Assembly (NCBI RefSeq): GCF_004005995.1
Contig: NZ_CP034767.1
Location: forward strand, 2,542,001 to 2,606,000
Source: Devosia sp. 1566
GTDB lineage: Bacteria; Pseudomonadota; Alphaproteobacteria; Rhizobiales; Devosiaceae
DNA: 64,000 nucleotides
Reading direction: 5' to 3'
This document shows positions 16,939-29,582 of this stretch, one piece after another (within the stretch, counting starts at the first letter, position 1; every line of letters begins with the position of its first letter). The notes below the pieces were generated by a model. The model did not search any database. It saw only the letters and a program-made list of their open reading frames with translations, and was not told the origin of the DNA. Position numbers and translations under genes: made by a program.

Positions 16939-17135
16939 GGTGATAGCCCCAAAAATCCTGCAACTGCTGTTCAGCCCCAGTCACGCTGGCGGCCTGCGGC
17001 TAGATGTAATGTCGGTCAGGAGATTTAACCACCGCTAGAGCGCGGAAAAGCCTCGCCGGACACTGTCGTCTACTAGCGGGAGTCGCGGCAAAAGCGAATT
17101 GGCAAAACGCAGCACTCCCGCTGCCCACGCCAGCC

Positions 17136-17600
17136 TCAACGCGAGGCAATTTCCTGGGCCCGCTTGAGCGGCTCGGGCAATTGCTTGTCGATATCGAGCT
17201 CGCCGCTTTCCACCCGCTCGAGAAAGCTTTGGCAAAAGGCCCGTTTGTCGTCGGCGCTGTTATAGGCGCTCATGATCTGGGTGCCGCCATAGGTCTCGGC
17301 CGCCTCGAGCTGACCCGGCTCCCCGCCCCCCAGCCGCGCGATCACCCGGTCGGCAAGGTCGAGAAAGCCGATATTGCGCAAATACCAGTTGTCGCGCGCC
17401 GTCTCATAGGCGCTGTCTAGCCCGGTATTTTCATAGCAATGGGTCGTCATCGCCGTAACGATCGCTTCCGAGCCGTGGAACGCCATCAACTCGCCCACAA
17501 GGGCCGGATCGGGAACAGCAGTCGCTGGTTCGATGGCCTCCTGCGCCCAGGCAGAAACGGGCAGCAACAGGCACAAGGCAATGACAGGGATCTTCTTCAA
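17136..17600 (-). CDS. Secreted hypothetical protein between sucB and lpdA
   Basis: A 154-residue protein with a clear signal peptide (KKIPVIALCLLLPVSAWAQ, cleaved after AQ). The mature part is mainly helical with two cysteines (THCYEN and RAFCQS) that could form a disulfide. I do not recognise a family. The longest frame starts at a TTG at 17621, but TTG 17600 gives an N-terminal KKI signal sequence and has GGAG 8 bases upstream, so it is preferred. It lies between sucB (after a terminator) and lpdA. No TCA-cycle role can be inferred from a periplasmic protein. Confidence 0.7.
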   Translation of the reverse strand: MKKIPVIALCLLLPVSAWAQEAIEPATAVPDPALVGELMAFHGSEAIVTAMTTHCYENTGLDSAYETARDNWYLRNIGFLDLADRVIARLGGGEPGQLEAAETYGGTQIMSAYNSADDKRAFCQSFLERVESGELDIDKQLPEPLKRAQEIASR

Positions 17601-17699
17601 ACACTCAACTCCACACTGCAACGCCCCAGCCCCTGTAGAAACCGGTTAGAGCTTAGCAAAGCGTTACCCGCCACCCGCCCCACGCCAACGTGACCACAT

Positions 17700-17726
17700 A
17701 GAACAAAGGCCCGCCGAAGCGGGCCT
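17700..17726 (-). terminator. Terminator after sucB
   Basis: On the minus strand AGGCCCGC-TTCG-GCGGGCCT is followed by TTGTT, about 30 bases after the sucB stop. It ends the mdh-sucCDAB block before the secreted-protein gene and lpdA. Confidence 0.85.
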
Positions 17727-17754
17727 CCATGCGAGCCTGTGATTTGTGGCTCAA

Positions 17755-19035
17755 TCAGAGATCGAGAACGAGGCGCTCGGGAGCCTCCAGGCTTTCCTTG
17801 ACGCGCACAAGGAAGGTCACCGCTTCCTTGCCATCCACGATCCGGTGATCGTAGCTCAGCGCCAGATACATCATCGGACGCACCACGATCTGCCCACCCA
17901 CGACAACCGGGCGCTCCTGGATCTTGTGCATGCCCAGAATGCCCGACTGCGGTGCATTGAGGATCGGGGTCGACATCAGCGAGCCGTACACGCCACCATT
18001 GGAGATGGTGAAGGTGCCGCCCTGCATGTCGGCCATCGACAACTGCCCGTCGCGGGCCTTCTTGCCCAGCGCGTTGATCGACTTCTCGATCTCGGCAATG
18101 CTCATCTGGTCGGCATCGCGCACCACCGGCACGACGAGGCCCTTATCGGTGCCCACGGCGACGCCGATATGGGCGTACTGCTTGTAGATCAGCTCATCGC
18201 CATCGATCTCGGCATTGATCGAGGGGATCTCCTTGAGCGCATGCACCACGGCCTTGGTGAAGAAGCCCATGAAGCCAAGCTTGACGCCGTGCTTCTTCTC
18301 GAACAGCTCCTTGTAGGAGGCGCGCAGGTCCATCACCGGCTTCATGTCCACCTCGTTGAAGGTGGTCAGCATGGCCGCGGTGTTCTGGGCATCCTTGAGG
18401 CGACGCGCAATGGTCTGGCGCAGCCGGGTCATTTTGACCCGCTCTTCGCGGGCGGCATCGTCTGCCGCGACGGGCGCCCGCGCAGCCGCTGGCGCTTTGG
18501 CTTCGGCGGCAGGAGCCGCGCCGACACGGCTGACCGCCGCCAGCACGTCTTCCTTGAGCACTTGCCCGCGCTTGCCCGAACCGTTGAGATCGCCCGTGCC
18601 CAGATTGTTCTCGGTCATGAGCTTTTGGGCCGAAGGGCTGGCCGTCGCCGAACCGCTGCTGGCGGCCGGAGCCGGAGCTTCGCGGCTGGTCTGGTGACCA
18701 AGCGCCGGATCGGCCTGACCGGCAGCAGGCGCTGCGGCCGGCTTTGGCGCCTCGGCCGCCTTGGCGGCGGGAGCTGGCTTGGCGGTTGCCGTCGCACCGG
18801 CAGCGCCGATCGCACCCAGCAGCGCACCCACATCGACGGTATCGCCAGGCTGGGCTGCAATCGCTTCGAGCACGCCGGCCGCAGGCGCCGGCACTTCAAT
18901 GGTCACCTTGTCGGTTTCCAGTTCCACCACGGGTTCATCGGCGGCGATCGCATCGCCCACCTTCTTGAACCATTGCCCGATAGTGGCTTCGGTAACGCTT
19001 TCGCCGAGCGTCGGCACGCGGATTTCTGTCGACAT
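17755..19035 (-). CDS. sucB: 2-oxoglutarate dehydrogenase E2, dihydrolipoyl succinyltransferase
   Basis: A 426-residue E2 component. The N-terminal lipoyl domain has the lipoylated Lys in [15 protein letters not shown] (about residue 43). Alanine/proline-rich linkers (about 80-115 and 165-190) flank the E3-binding domain ([19 protein letters not shown]), and the catalytic domain ends with the active-site [13 protein letters not shown] near residue 395. It follows sucA by 10 bases. Length is normal for alphaproteobacteria. Confidence 0.97.
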   Translation of the reverse strand: MSTEIRVPTLGESVTEATIGQWFKKVGDAIAADEPVVELETDKVTIEVPAPAAGVLEAIAAQPGDTVDVGALLGAIGAAGATATAKPAPAAKAAEAPKPAAAPAAGQADPALGHQTSREAPAPAASSGSATASPSAQKLMTENNLGTGDLNGSGKRGQVLKEDVLAAVSRVGAAPAAEAKAPAAARAPVAADDAAREERVKMTRLRQTIARRLKDAQNTAAMLTTFNEVDMKPVMDLRASYKELFEKKHGVKLGFMGFFTKAVVHALKEIPSINAEIDGDELIYKQYAHIGVAVGTDKGLVVPVVRDADQMSIAEIEKSINALGKKARDGQLSMADMQGGTFTISNGGVYGSLMSTPILNAPQSGILGMHKIQERPVVVGGQIVVRPMMYLALSYDHRIVDGKEAVTFLVRVKESLEAPERLVLDL

Positions 19036-19045
19036 TGTCAGTCCC

Positions 19046-22000
19046 TTATTGTGCGAAAGCTTCGTCGAGGAAGGCTTGCAGCTGTGCCAGATGCGTACGC
19101 ATCAGGCCCGTGGCCGTGGAGGCGGAAGCCGGGCGGCCGGTATAGCGCACCCGCTGGCCATTGCGGCCCATCTGGTCGAACACCCATTCCACATAGGGCT
19201 GGATGAACGCCCAGGCCCCCATGTTCTTGGGCTCTTCCTGGCACCAGATGATCTCGGCATTACCAAAGCGGCCCAGTTCATCCAGCAGCGCCTTGGCCGG
19301 GAACGGATAAAGCTGCTCGATGCGCAACAAATACACATCATCGATGCCGCGCTTCTCGCGCTCTTCCAGGAGGTCGTAATACACCTTGCCGGTGCACAGC
19401 ACGACGCGCCGGATCTTGTCGTCCGCCACCAGCTTGATGCTGGTCTTGGGTGCACCGGGCGCTTCGGCATCGTCCCAAAGCAGGCGATGGAAGCAGGAGT
19501 CGGCGCCCATCTCAGCCAGGCCCGAAGTTGCCCGCTTATGCCGCAGCAGCGACTTGGGGGTCATCAGGATCAGCGGCTTGCGGAAGTCACGGGTCACCTG
19601 CCGGCGCAGCGCATGGAAATAGTTGGCCGGCGTCGTGCAGTTGGCGACCTGCATATTGTCTTCGGCACACAGCTGCAGGAAGCGCTCGGGACGCGCCGAG
19701 GAGTGCTCGGGGCCCTGCCCTTCATAGCCATGGGGCAACAGCATCACGAGGCCCGACATGCGGAACCACTTGCGCTCGCCCGAGGAGATGAACTGGTCGA
19801 TCACCACCTGAGCGCCGTTCACGAAGTCGCCGAACTGGGCTTCCCAGATCGTCAGCGCCCGGGGCTCGGACAGCGAATAGCCATATTCAAAGCCCAGCAC
19901 CGCTTCTTCCGAGAGCATCGAGTTGATGACTTCGTAGCGGCTCTGATCGGGAGCCAGGTTGTTGAGCGGCGTAAAGGTCTTGCCGTCAACCATCTGGTCG
20001 TTGAGCACGGAATGGCGCTGGCTGAACGTGCCACGCTCCACATCCTGACCCGACAGGCGCACCGGATGACCCTCGGTCACCAGCGTGCCAAAGGCCAATG
20101 CCTCGGCAGTCGCCCAGTCGATCCCCTCGCCCGATTCGATCGCGGCGAGCCGGTTATCGAGGAACCGCTTGACGGTCTTGTGGACGTTGAAGCCTTCCGG
20201 CACCTTGGTCAGCGCGGTGCCGATCTGGTGCAGGCAATCCACTTCGACGCCGGAATGGCCGCGACGCGGACCTTCCTGCTCGGCCGGCTTGAAGTTCTTC
20301 CAGGCGCCATCGAGCCAGTCGGCCTTGTTGGGCCGATAGTCCTGCCCGGCCTCGAACTCGGCTTCGAGCTTGCTGCGCCATTCCGCCTTGAGCGCGTCGA
20401 TCTCCTCGGCGGTGACGAGGCCTTCCCCGATCAGCTTTTCGCCATAGATTTCGAGCGTGGTCTTGTGCCCGCGGATCTTGGTGTACATCAGCGGCTGGGT
20501 GAAGCTTGGCTCATCGCCTTCGTTGTGACCGAAGCGGCGATAGCAGAACATGTCGATGACGACCGGCCGGCCAAAGCGCTGGCGGAACTCGATCGCGACC
20601 TTGGTGGCAAACACCACCGCTTCCGGATCATCGCCGTTCACATGCAGCACCGGCGCCTCGATCATCTTGGCGACATCGGTCGGATAGGGCGAGGAGCGCG
20701 AAAATTTCGGGCTCGTGGTGAACCCGATCTGGTTGTTGATGACGAAATGCACCGAACCGCCGGTGCGGTGCCCTTTGAGACCCGAAAGCCCCAGGCATTC
20801 GGCAATCACGCCCTGCCCGGCAAAGGCGGCATCGCCATGCAGCAGCAGCGGCAGCACCATGGAGCGATCGGGCTTGCCCTCGGTCGCGATGTTGATGAGC
20901 TTGCCATCGGGCGAGATATGCTGGTCCTGCTTGGCGCGGGCTTTGCCCAGCACCACGGGATCGACGATCTCAAGATGGCTTGGATTGGCGGTCAGCGACA
21001 GGTGCACCTTGTTGCCATCGAACTCGCGGTCCGACGAAGCGCCCAGGTGATACTTGACGTCGCCCGAGCCTTCCACGTCCTCGGGGTAGAACGCGCCACC
21101 CTTGAACTCGTGGAATAGCGCGCGATGCGGCTTGCCCATGACTTGGGTCAGCACATTGAGGCGCCCGCGGTGGGCCATGCCCAGCACGATGTCCTTGATG
21201 CCGAGCGCGCCGCCGCGCTTGATGATCTGCTCAAGCGCCGGGATCAGCGCTTCCGAGCCATCAAGGCCGAAGCGCTTGGTGCCGGTATATTTCACATCGA
21301 TGAACTTCTCGAAGCCCTCGGCCTCGATCAGCTTGTTGAGGATGGCCTTCTTGCCCTCGGGGGTGAAGGTGATTTCCTTGTCCGGCCCTTCGATGCGCTC
21401 CTGGATCCAGGCCTTGGCCTCGGGATCGGAGATGTGCATGAATTCGATGCCGAGCGTGCCGCAATAGGTGCGCTGCAGAATGGCCAGCATCTCGGGGATG
21501 GTGGCGTATTCCAGCCCCAGATAGTTGTCGATGAAGATCTTGCGGCTGTAATCGGCCTCGGTGAAGCCATAGCTCTTGGGATCGAGCTCGGGCGCGGGTT
21601 CGCGCACCTGCAGCTTGAGCGGATCCAGATCGGCATGCAGATGCCCGCGCATGCGATAAGCGCGGATCATCATGATGGCGCGAATGGAATCCTGGGTCGC
21701 CTGCACCACATCCGCAGCGCTAGCCGCCGGAACGCCAGCAGCTTCGGCCTTCTTGGTGACAGCCTTTTCGGTCTTGACGGCGATCTCGCCCCAGTTGCCA
21801 TCAAGCGCGCTGACCAGCTCGCTACGGGGGCTCTGCGGCCAGTCGGTGCGGCCCCAGCTCGGGCCCTCGGCGCTCTTTATGGCGTCGGCGTCACTGTCTT
21901 CGAGTTTGCCGAAAAAGCTCTTCCAGGTCTCGTCGACACTGTTTGGATCGGCCTTGAAGCGGGAATACAGCTGTTCGATATAGTCGGCATTGCCCCCGTA

Positions 22001-22048
22001 AAGAAACGAGGTCAGCAAGAACGTGTCGTTCTTTTCCTGTCGTGTCAT
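19046..22048 (-). CDS. sucA: 2-oxoglutarate dehydrogenase E1
   Basis: A 1000-residue thiamine-diphosphate enzyme decarboxylating 2-oxoglutarate. The N-terminus [19 protein letters not shown] is typical, with E1 motifs [23 protein letters not shown] and, near the C-terminus, [11 protein letters not shown]. The frame is open for 14 more codons, but ATG 22048 (MTRQEKND) matches the known N-terminus of rhizobial SucA. The ribosome binding site is weak. A 7-bp hairpin lies about 40 bases upstream in the leader. Confidence 0.96.
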   Translation of the reverse strand: MTRQEKNDTFLLTSFLYGGNADYIEQLYSRFKADPNSVDETWKSFFGKLEDSDADAIKSAEGPSWGRTDWPQSPRSELVSALDGNWGEIAVKTEKAVTKKAEAAGVPAASAADVVQATQDSIRAIMMIRAYRMRGHLHADLDPLKLQVREPAPELDPKSYGFTEADYSRKIFIDNYLGLEYATIPEMLAILQRTYCGTLGIEFMHISDPEAKAWIQERIEGPDKEITFTPEGKKAILNKLIEAEGFEKFIDVKYTGTKRFGLDGSEALIPALEQIIKRGGALGIKDIVLGMAHRGRLNVLTQVMGKPHRALFHEFKGGAFYPEDVEGSGDVKYHLGASSDREFDGNKVHLSLTANPSHLEIVDPVVLGKARAKQDQHISPDGKLINIATEGKPDRSMVLPLLLHGDAAFAGQGVIAECLGLSGLKGHRTGGSVHFVINNQIGFTTSPKFSRSSPYPTDVAKMIEAPVLHVNGDDPEAVVFATKVAIEFRQRFGRPVVIDMFCYRRFGHNEGDEPSFTQPLMYTKIRGHKTTLEIYGEKLIGEGLVTAEEIDALKAEWRSKLEAEFEAGQDYRPNKADWLDGAWKNFKPAEQEGPRRGHSGVEVDCLHQIGTALTKVPEGFNVHKTVKRFLDNRLAAIESGEGIDWATAEALAFGTLVTEGHPVRLSGQDVERGTFSQRHSVLNDQMVDGKTFTPLNNLAPDQSRYEVINSMLSEEAVLGFEYGYSLSEPRALTIWEAQFGDFVNGAQVVIDQFISSGERKWFRMSGLVMLLPHGYEGQGPEHSSARPERFLQLCAEDNMQVANCTTPANYFHALRRQVTRDFRKPLILMTPKSLLRHKRATSGLAEMGADSCFHRLLWDDAEAPGAPKTSIKLVADDKIRRVVLCTGKVYYDLLEEREKRGIDDVYLLRIEQLYPFPAKALLDELGRFGNAEIIWCQEEPKNMGAWAFIQPYVEWVFDQMGRNGQRVRYTGRPASASTATGLMRTHLAQLQAFLDEAFAQ

Positions 22049-22088
22049 CGCTTTTATGCGAGGCCCACGCCCCGCCATCCTTCTCAAC

Positions 22089-22107
22089 AAGCCGGCCAGC
22101 CCGGCTT
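22089..22107 (-). promoter_or_regulatory. Leader hairpin upstream of sucA
   Basis: AAGCCGG-CCAGC-CCGGCTT, a 7-bp perfect stem in the 210-base sucD-sucA spacer, about 40 bases before the sucA start. The rest of the spacer shows only a 5-bp stem (GGCGC-CCTGGA-GCGCC) and no recognised promoter or riboswitch. Confidence 0.4.
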
Positions 22108-22258
22108 ACCTGTAGTCCGAATACGAAGCCTTAACCGAGTTTCGTGAGCATCTTGTTAAGCGAGACGGCGCCCTGGAGCGCCGCCGCCCGGCCCACTTGC
22201 TGGTCCCTAGCATCACTCAATGGCGAAAACGGGACCGAGTTGGGGTTCTATTGCCCCA

Positions 22259-23167
<909 letters not shown>

Positions 23168-23200
23168 GGTTTGGGCCTACGCTTTAATCGTGTGGGGGGA

Positions 23201-24397
23201 TCAGGCGGCCTTGACCGCGGCGACGATCTTCTGGGCAGCGTCGTCGAGGTCATCGGCGGAGATGACGTTGAGACCCGACTGGTTGAGGATCTCCTTGCCT
23301 TCCTTGACCCGGGTGCCCTCGAGGCGCACCACCAGCGGCACCTGCAGGCCCACTTCCTTGACCGCAGCGATCACGCCCTCGGCGATCACATCGCAGCGCA
23401 TGATGCCGCCAAAGATGTTGACGAGGATGCCTTCCACTGCCGGATCGGCGGTGATGATCTTGAACGCTGCCGTGACCTTTTCCTTGGTCGCGCCACCGCC
23501 CACATCGAGGAAGTTCGCCGGCTCGGCGCCATAGAGCTTGATGATGTCCATGGTGGCCATGGCAAGGCCGGCCCCGTTCACCATGCAGCCGATATTGCCA
23601 TCGAGCGCCACATAAGCCAGATCGTACTTGGACGCCTCGATTTCCTTTTCGTCTTCTTCCGAAAGGTCGCGCAGCTCCTTGAGCTCGGGGTGGCGGAAGG
23701 CGGCGTTGTTATCGAAGCTCACCTTGGCGTCGAGCACCCGCAGATGACCATCGGTCATCACGATCAGCGGATTGACCTCGAGCAGGCTCATATCCGTCTC
23801 GACAAACGCCTTGTAGAGAATGGGGAACAGCTTGGCGGCGTCCGCCTTGGCGTCGCCTTCGAGCGCCAGTGCGTCGGCGATCTTGGCCACATCGGCTTCG
23901 GTCACACCCGTCTGCGGGTCGATCGCCACCGAGATGATCTTTTCGGGCGTGTGCTCGGCAACCGCTTCAATATCCATGCCGCCTTCGGTGGACACAACGA
24001 AAGCCACGCGGCTGCTGCTGCGATCCACCAGCAGCGAGCAATACAGCTCGCGTGCGATGTCGGCACCGTCTTCGATATAAAGGCGATTAACCTGCTTGCC
24101 CGCATCGCCGGTCTGCTTGGTCACGAGCGTGTTGCCCAGCATCTCCTTGGCGAATGCCTTCACCTCGTCAATGGAGCGTGCCAGCCGCACGCCGCCCTTG
24201 GCATCGGGCCCAAGTTCCTTGAACTTGCCCTTGCCGCGTCCGCCGGCATGGATCTGCGACTTGACCACATAAAGCGGCCCGGGCAGCCTCTTGGCCGCGG
24301 CTTCCGCCTCGTCAGCCGAATAAATCACAACGCCTTCAGCCACGGGCGCACCGTAGGACTTCAGCAGCTCTTTGGCCTGGTGTTCGTGAATGTTCAT
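23201..24397 (-). CDS. sucC: Succinyl-CoA synthetase beta subunit
   Basis: A 398-residue ATP-grasp subunit. ATG 24397 gives the invariant start [19 protein letters not shown]; the frame upstream is spurious. [15 protein letters not shown] is the nucleotide-binding loop and [16 protein letters not shown] the contact region near the C-terminus. It is 162 bases downstream of mdh, and this spacer is unusually rich in secondary structure. Confidence 0.97.
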   Translation of the reverse strand: MNIHEHQAKELLKSYGAPVAEGVVIYSADEAEAAAKRLPGPLYVVKSQIHAGGRGKGKFKELGPDAKGGVRLARSIDEVKAFAKEMLGNTLVTKQTGDAGKQVNRLYIEDGADIARELYCSLLVDRSSSRVAFVVSTEGGMDIEAVAEHTPEKIISVAIDPQTGVTEADVAKIADALALEGDAKADAAKLFPILYKAFVETDMSLLEVNPLIVMTDGHLRVLDAKVSFDNNAAFRHPELKELRDLSEEDEKEIEASKYDLAYVALDGNIGCMVNGAGLAMATMDIIKLYGAEPANFLDVGGGATKEKVTAAFKIITADPAVEGILVNIFGGIMRCDVIAEGVIAAVKEVGLQVPLVVRLEGTRVKEGKEILNQSGLNVISADDLDDAAQKIVAAVKAA

Positions 24398-24438
24398 TTG
24401 CTTGAACCCTGTGTGGGGCACCTGATGGTGCTCTGGGG

Positions 24439-24529
24439 GCTATCCGCCGCGGCGGATAGCGTGGATGTCGAGAACCGGAGCGCAGCGTACGTTGAGTACG
24501 TGAGCACCGGAAGCGCAGAAATCTGCGCT
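24439..24529. promoter_or_regulatory. Structured mdh-sucC spacer with nested palindromes
   Basis: Two perfect hairpins occur in the 162-base spacer: an 11-bp self-complementary palindrome with half-site GCTATCCGCCG (24439-24460), and AGCGCAGA-AA-TCTGCGCT (24512-24529). Between them is CGTAC-GTTGA-GTACG with flanking CCGGAGCGCAG / ACCGGAAGCGCAG repeats. This may be a dispersed rhizobial palindromic element or a leader that sets the mdh to suc expression ratio; by eye the two cannot be told apart. Confidence 0.55.
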
Positions 24530-24559
24530 AGGCGCCCGGCGGGAGCGCTCGGAGTACCA

Positions 24560-26102
<1,543 letters not shown>

Positions 26103-26103
26103 C

Positions 26104-27261
26104 TCAGTGCTCGGCCACCCCGACGCCGCGCAGCGCCTTGCCTAGGTATTCTTCCGACTGCATCTCGACCAGCCGCGAGACCGTGCGCTCGAACTCGAAG
26201 GCGGTGCGATCGTCGCGCCCCAGTTCCGCCAGCGGCACGGCAAAACTGGCGCCGAGCTTGACGCCGCGGTCATAAAGATTGTCGATCAGCAGGATGAAAC
26301 GCTTGGCGGCATCGCTCTTGGTGCGATCCATCTGCGGCACGCCATCGATGATCATCGCTTCAAAACTCTGTGCGATCAGCACGAAGTCGCGCGAGCCCAG
26401 CGGCTTTTCGCAAAGGTCGGCAAAGCCGAACCGGGCCGCGCCCCGAGCCGCCAGCGGCACGGCGATCTCCCGCCCGATGCTGTGAATGGTCGTCGGCCGC
26501 CCCGGTTCGCCCCCAGTCAGGCGCAGCCACAACCGATCCATCGCTGCCCGGGTTTCGGGTCCGACACCAAAGGCAAACACCTGTTGCCCGGCAAATTTGA
26601 GCCGCCGGTAATCCTGCTCCGCATCGAGCGAAGCCACCAGCGTGTACTGCTTGAGCAGCGCAATAAAGGGCAGGAACAGCTCACGGTTAAGCCCGTTCTC
26701 GTACAGCCGGTCGGGCACCACATTGGAGGTCGCCACCAGCGTCACCCCGCCGGCAAACAGCTTTTCGAACAGCCGGTTGAGCAGCATGGCATTGGTGATA
26801 TCGTGCACATGAAATTCATCGAGGCACAACAGCCGCAACCCACCCTTTAGGATGGGCCGCACCACCGCTTCCACCGGATCGCTATCATCACCCTTGGCCT
26901 TGGCGCGCTTGCGGAACGCGGCAATGCCCGCGTGGATCTCGTCCATGAAGGCATGGAAATGCACCCGCCGCTTCTGCGGGATTTCCACCGCCTCGTAGAA
27001 CAGATCCATCAGCATGGTCTTGCCGCGTCCCACCTCGCCATAAAGGTAGAGCCCCTTGACGGGCTGCGGCTTGTCGAGCCACCGGGCCAGAAAGCCTCCG
27101 GAAGCCGAAGCGTCGAGCGCAGTGGCAATACCGTCCAGTAATCCCGCCGCCTGTTCCTGGGCGGGATCGCGGCTCAAACCGCCACGCGCGACAAGCGCCG
27201 CATAAGCAGCGCTCACCGGCCCCGACTGGGACGATGCGGATGGGTCAGGCTGGCTTGGCAA
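26104..27261 (-). CDS. zapE: ZapE/AFG1-family ATPase
   Basis: A 385-residue AFG1-like AAA ATPase; the E. coli homologue ZapE acts on the Z ring and mitochondrial AFG1 on respiratory-complex turnover. Walker A is YLYGEVGRGKTMLMDLFYE in GEVGRGKT form, Walker B LLCLDEFHVHDI, and sensor LVATSNVVPDRLYENGL is conserved. The longest frame begins at TTG 27261 without a good ribosome binding site, so the first about 20 residues are uncertain. The next gene follows at once. Confidence 0.92.
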   Translation of the reverse strand: MPSQPDPSASSQSGPVSAAYAALVARGGLSRDPAQEQAAGLLDGIATALDASASGGFLARWLDKPQPVKGLYLYGEVGRGKTMLMDLFYEAVEIPQKRRVHFHAFMDEIHAGIAAFRKRAKAKGDDSDPVEAVVRPILKGGLRLLCLDEFHVHDITNAMLLNRLFEKLFAGGVTLVATSNVVPDRLYENGLNRELFLPFIALLKQYTLVASLDAEQDYRRLKFAGQQVFAFGVGPETRAAMDRLWLRLTGGEPGRPTTIHSIGREIAVPLAARGAARFGFADLCEKPLGSRDFVLIAQSFEAMIIDGVPQMDRTKSDAAKRFILLIDNLYDRGVKLGASFAVPLAELGRDDRTAFEFERTVSRLVEMQSEEYLGKALRGVGVAEH

Positions 27262-27272
27262 GTCAGGCGCGA

Positions 27273-27917
27273 TCAGCGCTGCATGGAAATGGCTTGGCCG
27301 CCGCCCAGCGTACCGATATAGCGCCCGCCGCTCGGTGCAAGGAACGCTGCGATATTACCATTCTCATCATAGAGCTGCAGCTGCGAGCCGACCTGCTGCC
27401 AGCCGCCTACCGAAGCAAGGCCCGGCACGCCGCAGCCCGGCGCCGATGCGCGGTAATAGCTGGTGCCAGTCTTGGCGGTCATGGGCAGGTTGAGCCGGCA
27501 CTGCGTCGGCCCGGCCTGCACGGTCCAAACGCCCTCGGGGCCGGCAGTAAAGCCGCCCGACGCAGCAGGCGCCGCGCCATTGGGCCCAAGTGTTACAAAC
27601 GAGCTGTTGGAAGCCGTCTGGGTGGACGCACCAACCGGCGGCAGCGATGAAACGCCCCCAGCCATGCCTGGAGGGGTGCTGGGAACGCCGCCCAACACGG
27701 GCTGACCCGACAGCCCGGGAGCGGGCGCGCCAGTAGCGCCGCCCAGTGCCGGCAGCGTGCTTTGCTGCACGCTCGAAGGCTGCACCGGCTGCAACTGCGC
27801 CGGGGCGCCGATCGTGTTGAGATTTGCGGTGTTGGAGGTTGAAGAGCAACCGGCCATCAAAAGGGCCACCGCTGCCAAACCCGCTGCCGATACCGATCCG
27901 CGCATCCAAGCCGCCAT
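27273..27917 (-). CDS. AprI/Inh-family protease-inhibitor lipoprotein
   Basis: A 214-residue lipoprotein: a signal peptide with lipobox LLMAGCSS (Cys about residue 24), a proline/glycine/serine-rich linker (about 35-105) and a C-terminal beta-barrel-like domain of about 100 residues. The domain pattern W-x-V...C.LNL......YYRASAPGC....V..W...GSQLQLYDENGNI..F and terminal GGQAISMQR match the AprI/Inh inhibitors of serralysin-type metalloproteases, including the conserved Cys pair. Such domains are widespread in rhizobia without known targets. It lies 11 bases upstream of zapE. Confidence 0.8.
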   Translation of the reverse strand: MAAWMRGSVSAAGLAAVALLMAGCSSTSNTANLNTIGAPAQLQPVQPSSVQQSTLPALGGATGAPAPGLSGQPVLGGVPSTPPGMAGGVSSLPPVGASTQTASNSSFVTLGPNGAAPAASGGFTAGPEGVWTVQAGPTQCRLNLPMTAKTGTSYYRASAPGCGVPGLASVGGWQQVGSQLQLYDENGNIAAFLAPSGGRYIGTLGGGQAISMQR

Positions 27918-28036
27918 GAAGTCGCTCCTGCCCGAAGGCCTGCCTAAAGGTTAACAATGGGCGCGCTTATAGCCAAACCACTGGTGTGACACAATCGCCC
28001 GCTTCGCGTGGACCACCATTCACTGATGTGGCAGTT

Positions 28037-28264
28037 TTAAGGCCCCTGCATTTCCTTCAACAACTCGCGCGCCAGAAGGGTTGCGTCCCCCGCCTCCTCT
28101 TCTGGCACCTGCACCGGCACGCCGCGGGGCCCAAACAGCCCCCGCACGCCCGGCAGTCCGCCTTCCCCGCCCTCGAGCGGATGAAAGCCATGCGCGCGCA
28201 GCGCCACCACCAGCACCCGCGCCATGGACAGGTCCTCGACTTGGGCAATTGTTTCGAACGCCAT
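28037..28264 (-). CDS. DUF2007-like small protein
   Basis: A 75-residue protein starting at ATG 28264 (MAFETIAQVEDLSMARVLV). The pattern of a helix that 'addresses' (VEDLSMARVLVVALRAHGF), a glycine-rich loop (GGEGGLPGVRGLFGP) and VPVQVPEEEAGDATLLARELL resembles the DUF2007 domain, annotated as a putative signal-transducing or protein-interaction module. A longer upstream frame lacks support. It is separated from the next gene rightward by about 215 bases in which I see no gene. Confidence 0.65.
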   Translation of the reverse strand: MAFETIAQVEDLSMARVLVVALRAHGFHPLEGGEGGLPGVRGLFGPRGVPVQVPEEEAGDATLLARELLKEMQGP

Positions 28265-28478
28265 CGCCGGCTCCTTGTTGCTGCCCCGATTGTGCCGTTC
28301 ATCCCCCTTTGCCGCAACCCCGCCCCGCCGAAGCGGCACCGAACCCAAAGCACCGCCTCGGCACTTGCCATCTTGCGGGGGAAGTGTTGCTGTGGTCGGT
28401 AAGCCATTTCACCTGCTGGTGATTTGCACATGGGCAGCTTCGGCGCTTTGCTCGGGCACAGCCAGCCATGGAGATCTG

Positions 28479-29582
28479 ATGGGCGCCTATATTCTTCGCC
28501 GCCTCCTGCTGATGATACCGACCGTGTTCGGCATCATGGCGATCTCGTTTCTGGTGATCCAGTTCGCCCCCGGCGGCCCGGTCGAGCAGGCGCTCGCCAA
28601 TCTGAGCGGGCAGAACAGCTCCATCGCTGAGCGCGTCACCGGCAGCGCAGGTGGCGATTTCGCCGCCCAGCCCAGCGCCAACAACGCCAACGCCAATTCG
28701 GTTTATCGCGGCTCGCGCGGCCTGCCGCCCGAGCTGGTCGCCCGGATCGAGCAGCAATTCGGCTTCGACAAGCCCCCGCTTGAGCGCTTCGGCACCATGC
28801 TGTGGAACTACCTGCGCTTCGATTTCGGCGAGAGCTATTTCCGCGACATCTCCGTGATCGACCTCATCCGCGAAAAAATGCCCGTCTCCATTTCACTGGG
28901 GCTCTGGATGACGCTGATCTCCTACGGCATCTCCATTCCCCTGGGCATCCGCAAAGCCATCAGCGACGGCTCGCGCTTCGATGTCTGGACCTCGACGGTC
29001 ATCATCGTGGGCTATGCCATTCCCGGCTTTCTCATCGCCATCGCGCTCATTGTCCTCTTTGCCGGCGGCAGCTTCTGGTCGCTGTTTCCCCTGCGCGGCC
29101 TGACCTCGCCCGGCTTTGAGAACTTCCCCTGGTGGCGCCAGATTCTTGATTACGCCTGGCACCTCGTCTTGCCCATCACCGCCATGGCTCTGGGAGCCTT
29201 TGCGACGACGACCCTCCTCACCAAGAACTCGTTTCTCGATGAGATCGGCAAGCAATATGTCACTACCGCCCGCGCCAAGGGGCTGACCGAACGGCAGGTG
29301 CTGTATGGCCATGTCTTCCGCAACGCCATGATGCTGATTATCGCGAGCTTCCCCGGGGCCTTTGTTGGCGCTTTCTTTGGTGGCTCGCTCCTCATCGAAA
29401 CCATCTTCTCGCTCGATGGGCTGGGCCTGCTCGGCTTCCAGTCCGTCGCCAACCGCGATTATCCTGTGGTTTTTGCCACCCTTTATATCTTCTCCCTGCT
29501 CGGCCTCGTGATCAGCCTCCTCTCCGACCTCGCCTATATGTGGGTCGATCCCCGCATTGATTTCGAAAGCCGCGGCCTATGA
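28479..29582 (+). CDS. yejB: Peptide/microcin C-type ABC transporter permease, YejB-like
   Basis: A 367-residue inner-membrane permease. MGAYILRRLLLMIPTVFGIMA at the N-terminus (here MGAYILRRLLLMIPTVFG) and the EAA loop ARAKGLTERQVLYGHVFRNA are typical of the Opp/Dpp permease family, and the residues about 50-90 form the long periplasmic insert seen in YejB. ATG 28479 has GGAG at 28470-28473; the frame upstream is discarded. The stop overlaps the next start (ATGA). In E. coli YejABEF imports microcin C and peptides. Confidence 0.9.
   Translation: MGAYILRRLLLMIPTVFGIMAISFLVIQFAPGGPVEQALANLSGQNSSIAERVTGSAGGDFAAQPSANNANANSVYRGSRGLPPELVARIEQQFGFDKPPLERFGTMLWNYLRFDFGESYFRDISVIDLIREKMPVSISLGLWMTLISYGISIPLGIRKAISDGSRFDVWTSTVIIVGYAIPGFLIAIALIVLFAGGSFWSLFPLRGLTSPGFENFPWWRQILDYAWHLVLPITAMALGAFATTTLLTKNSFLDEIGKQYVTTARAKGLTERQVLYGHVFRNAMMLIIASFPGAFVGAFFGGSLLIETIFSLDGLGLLGFQSVANRDYPVVFATLYIFSLLGLVISLLSDLAYMWVDPRIDFESRGL

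Noticed and set aside
18761..21118. Long plus-strand open frame (about 785 codons) opposite sucA/sucB
   Set aside because: Antisense shadow of sucA and sucB, with low-complexity translation and no start signal.
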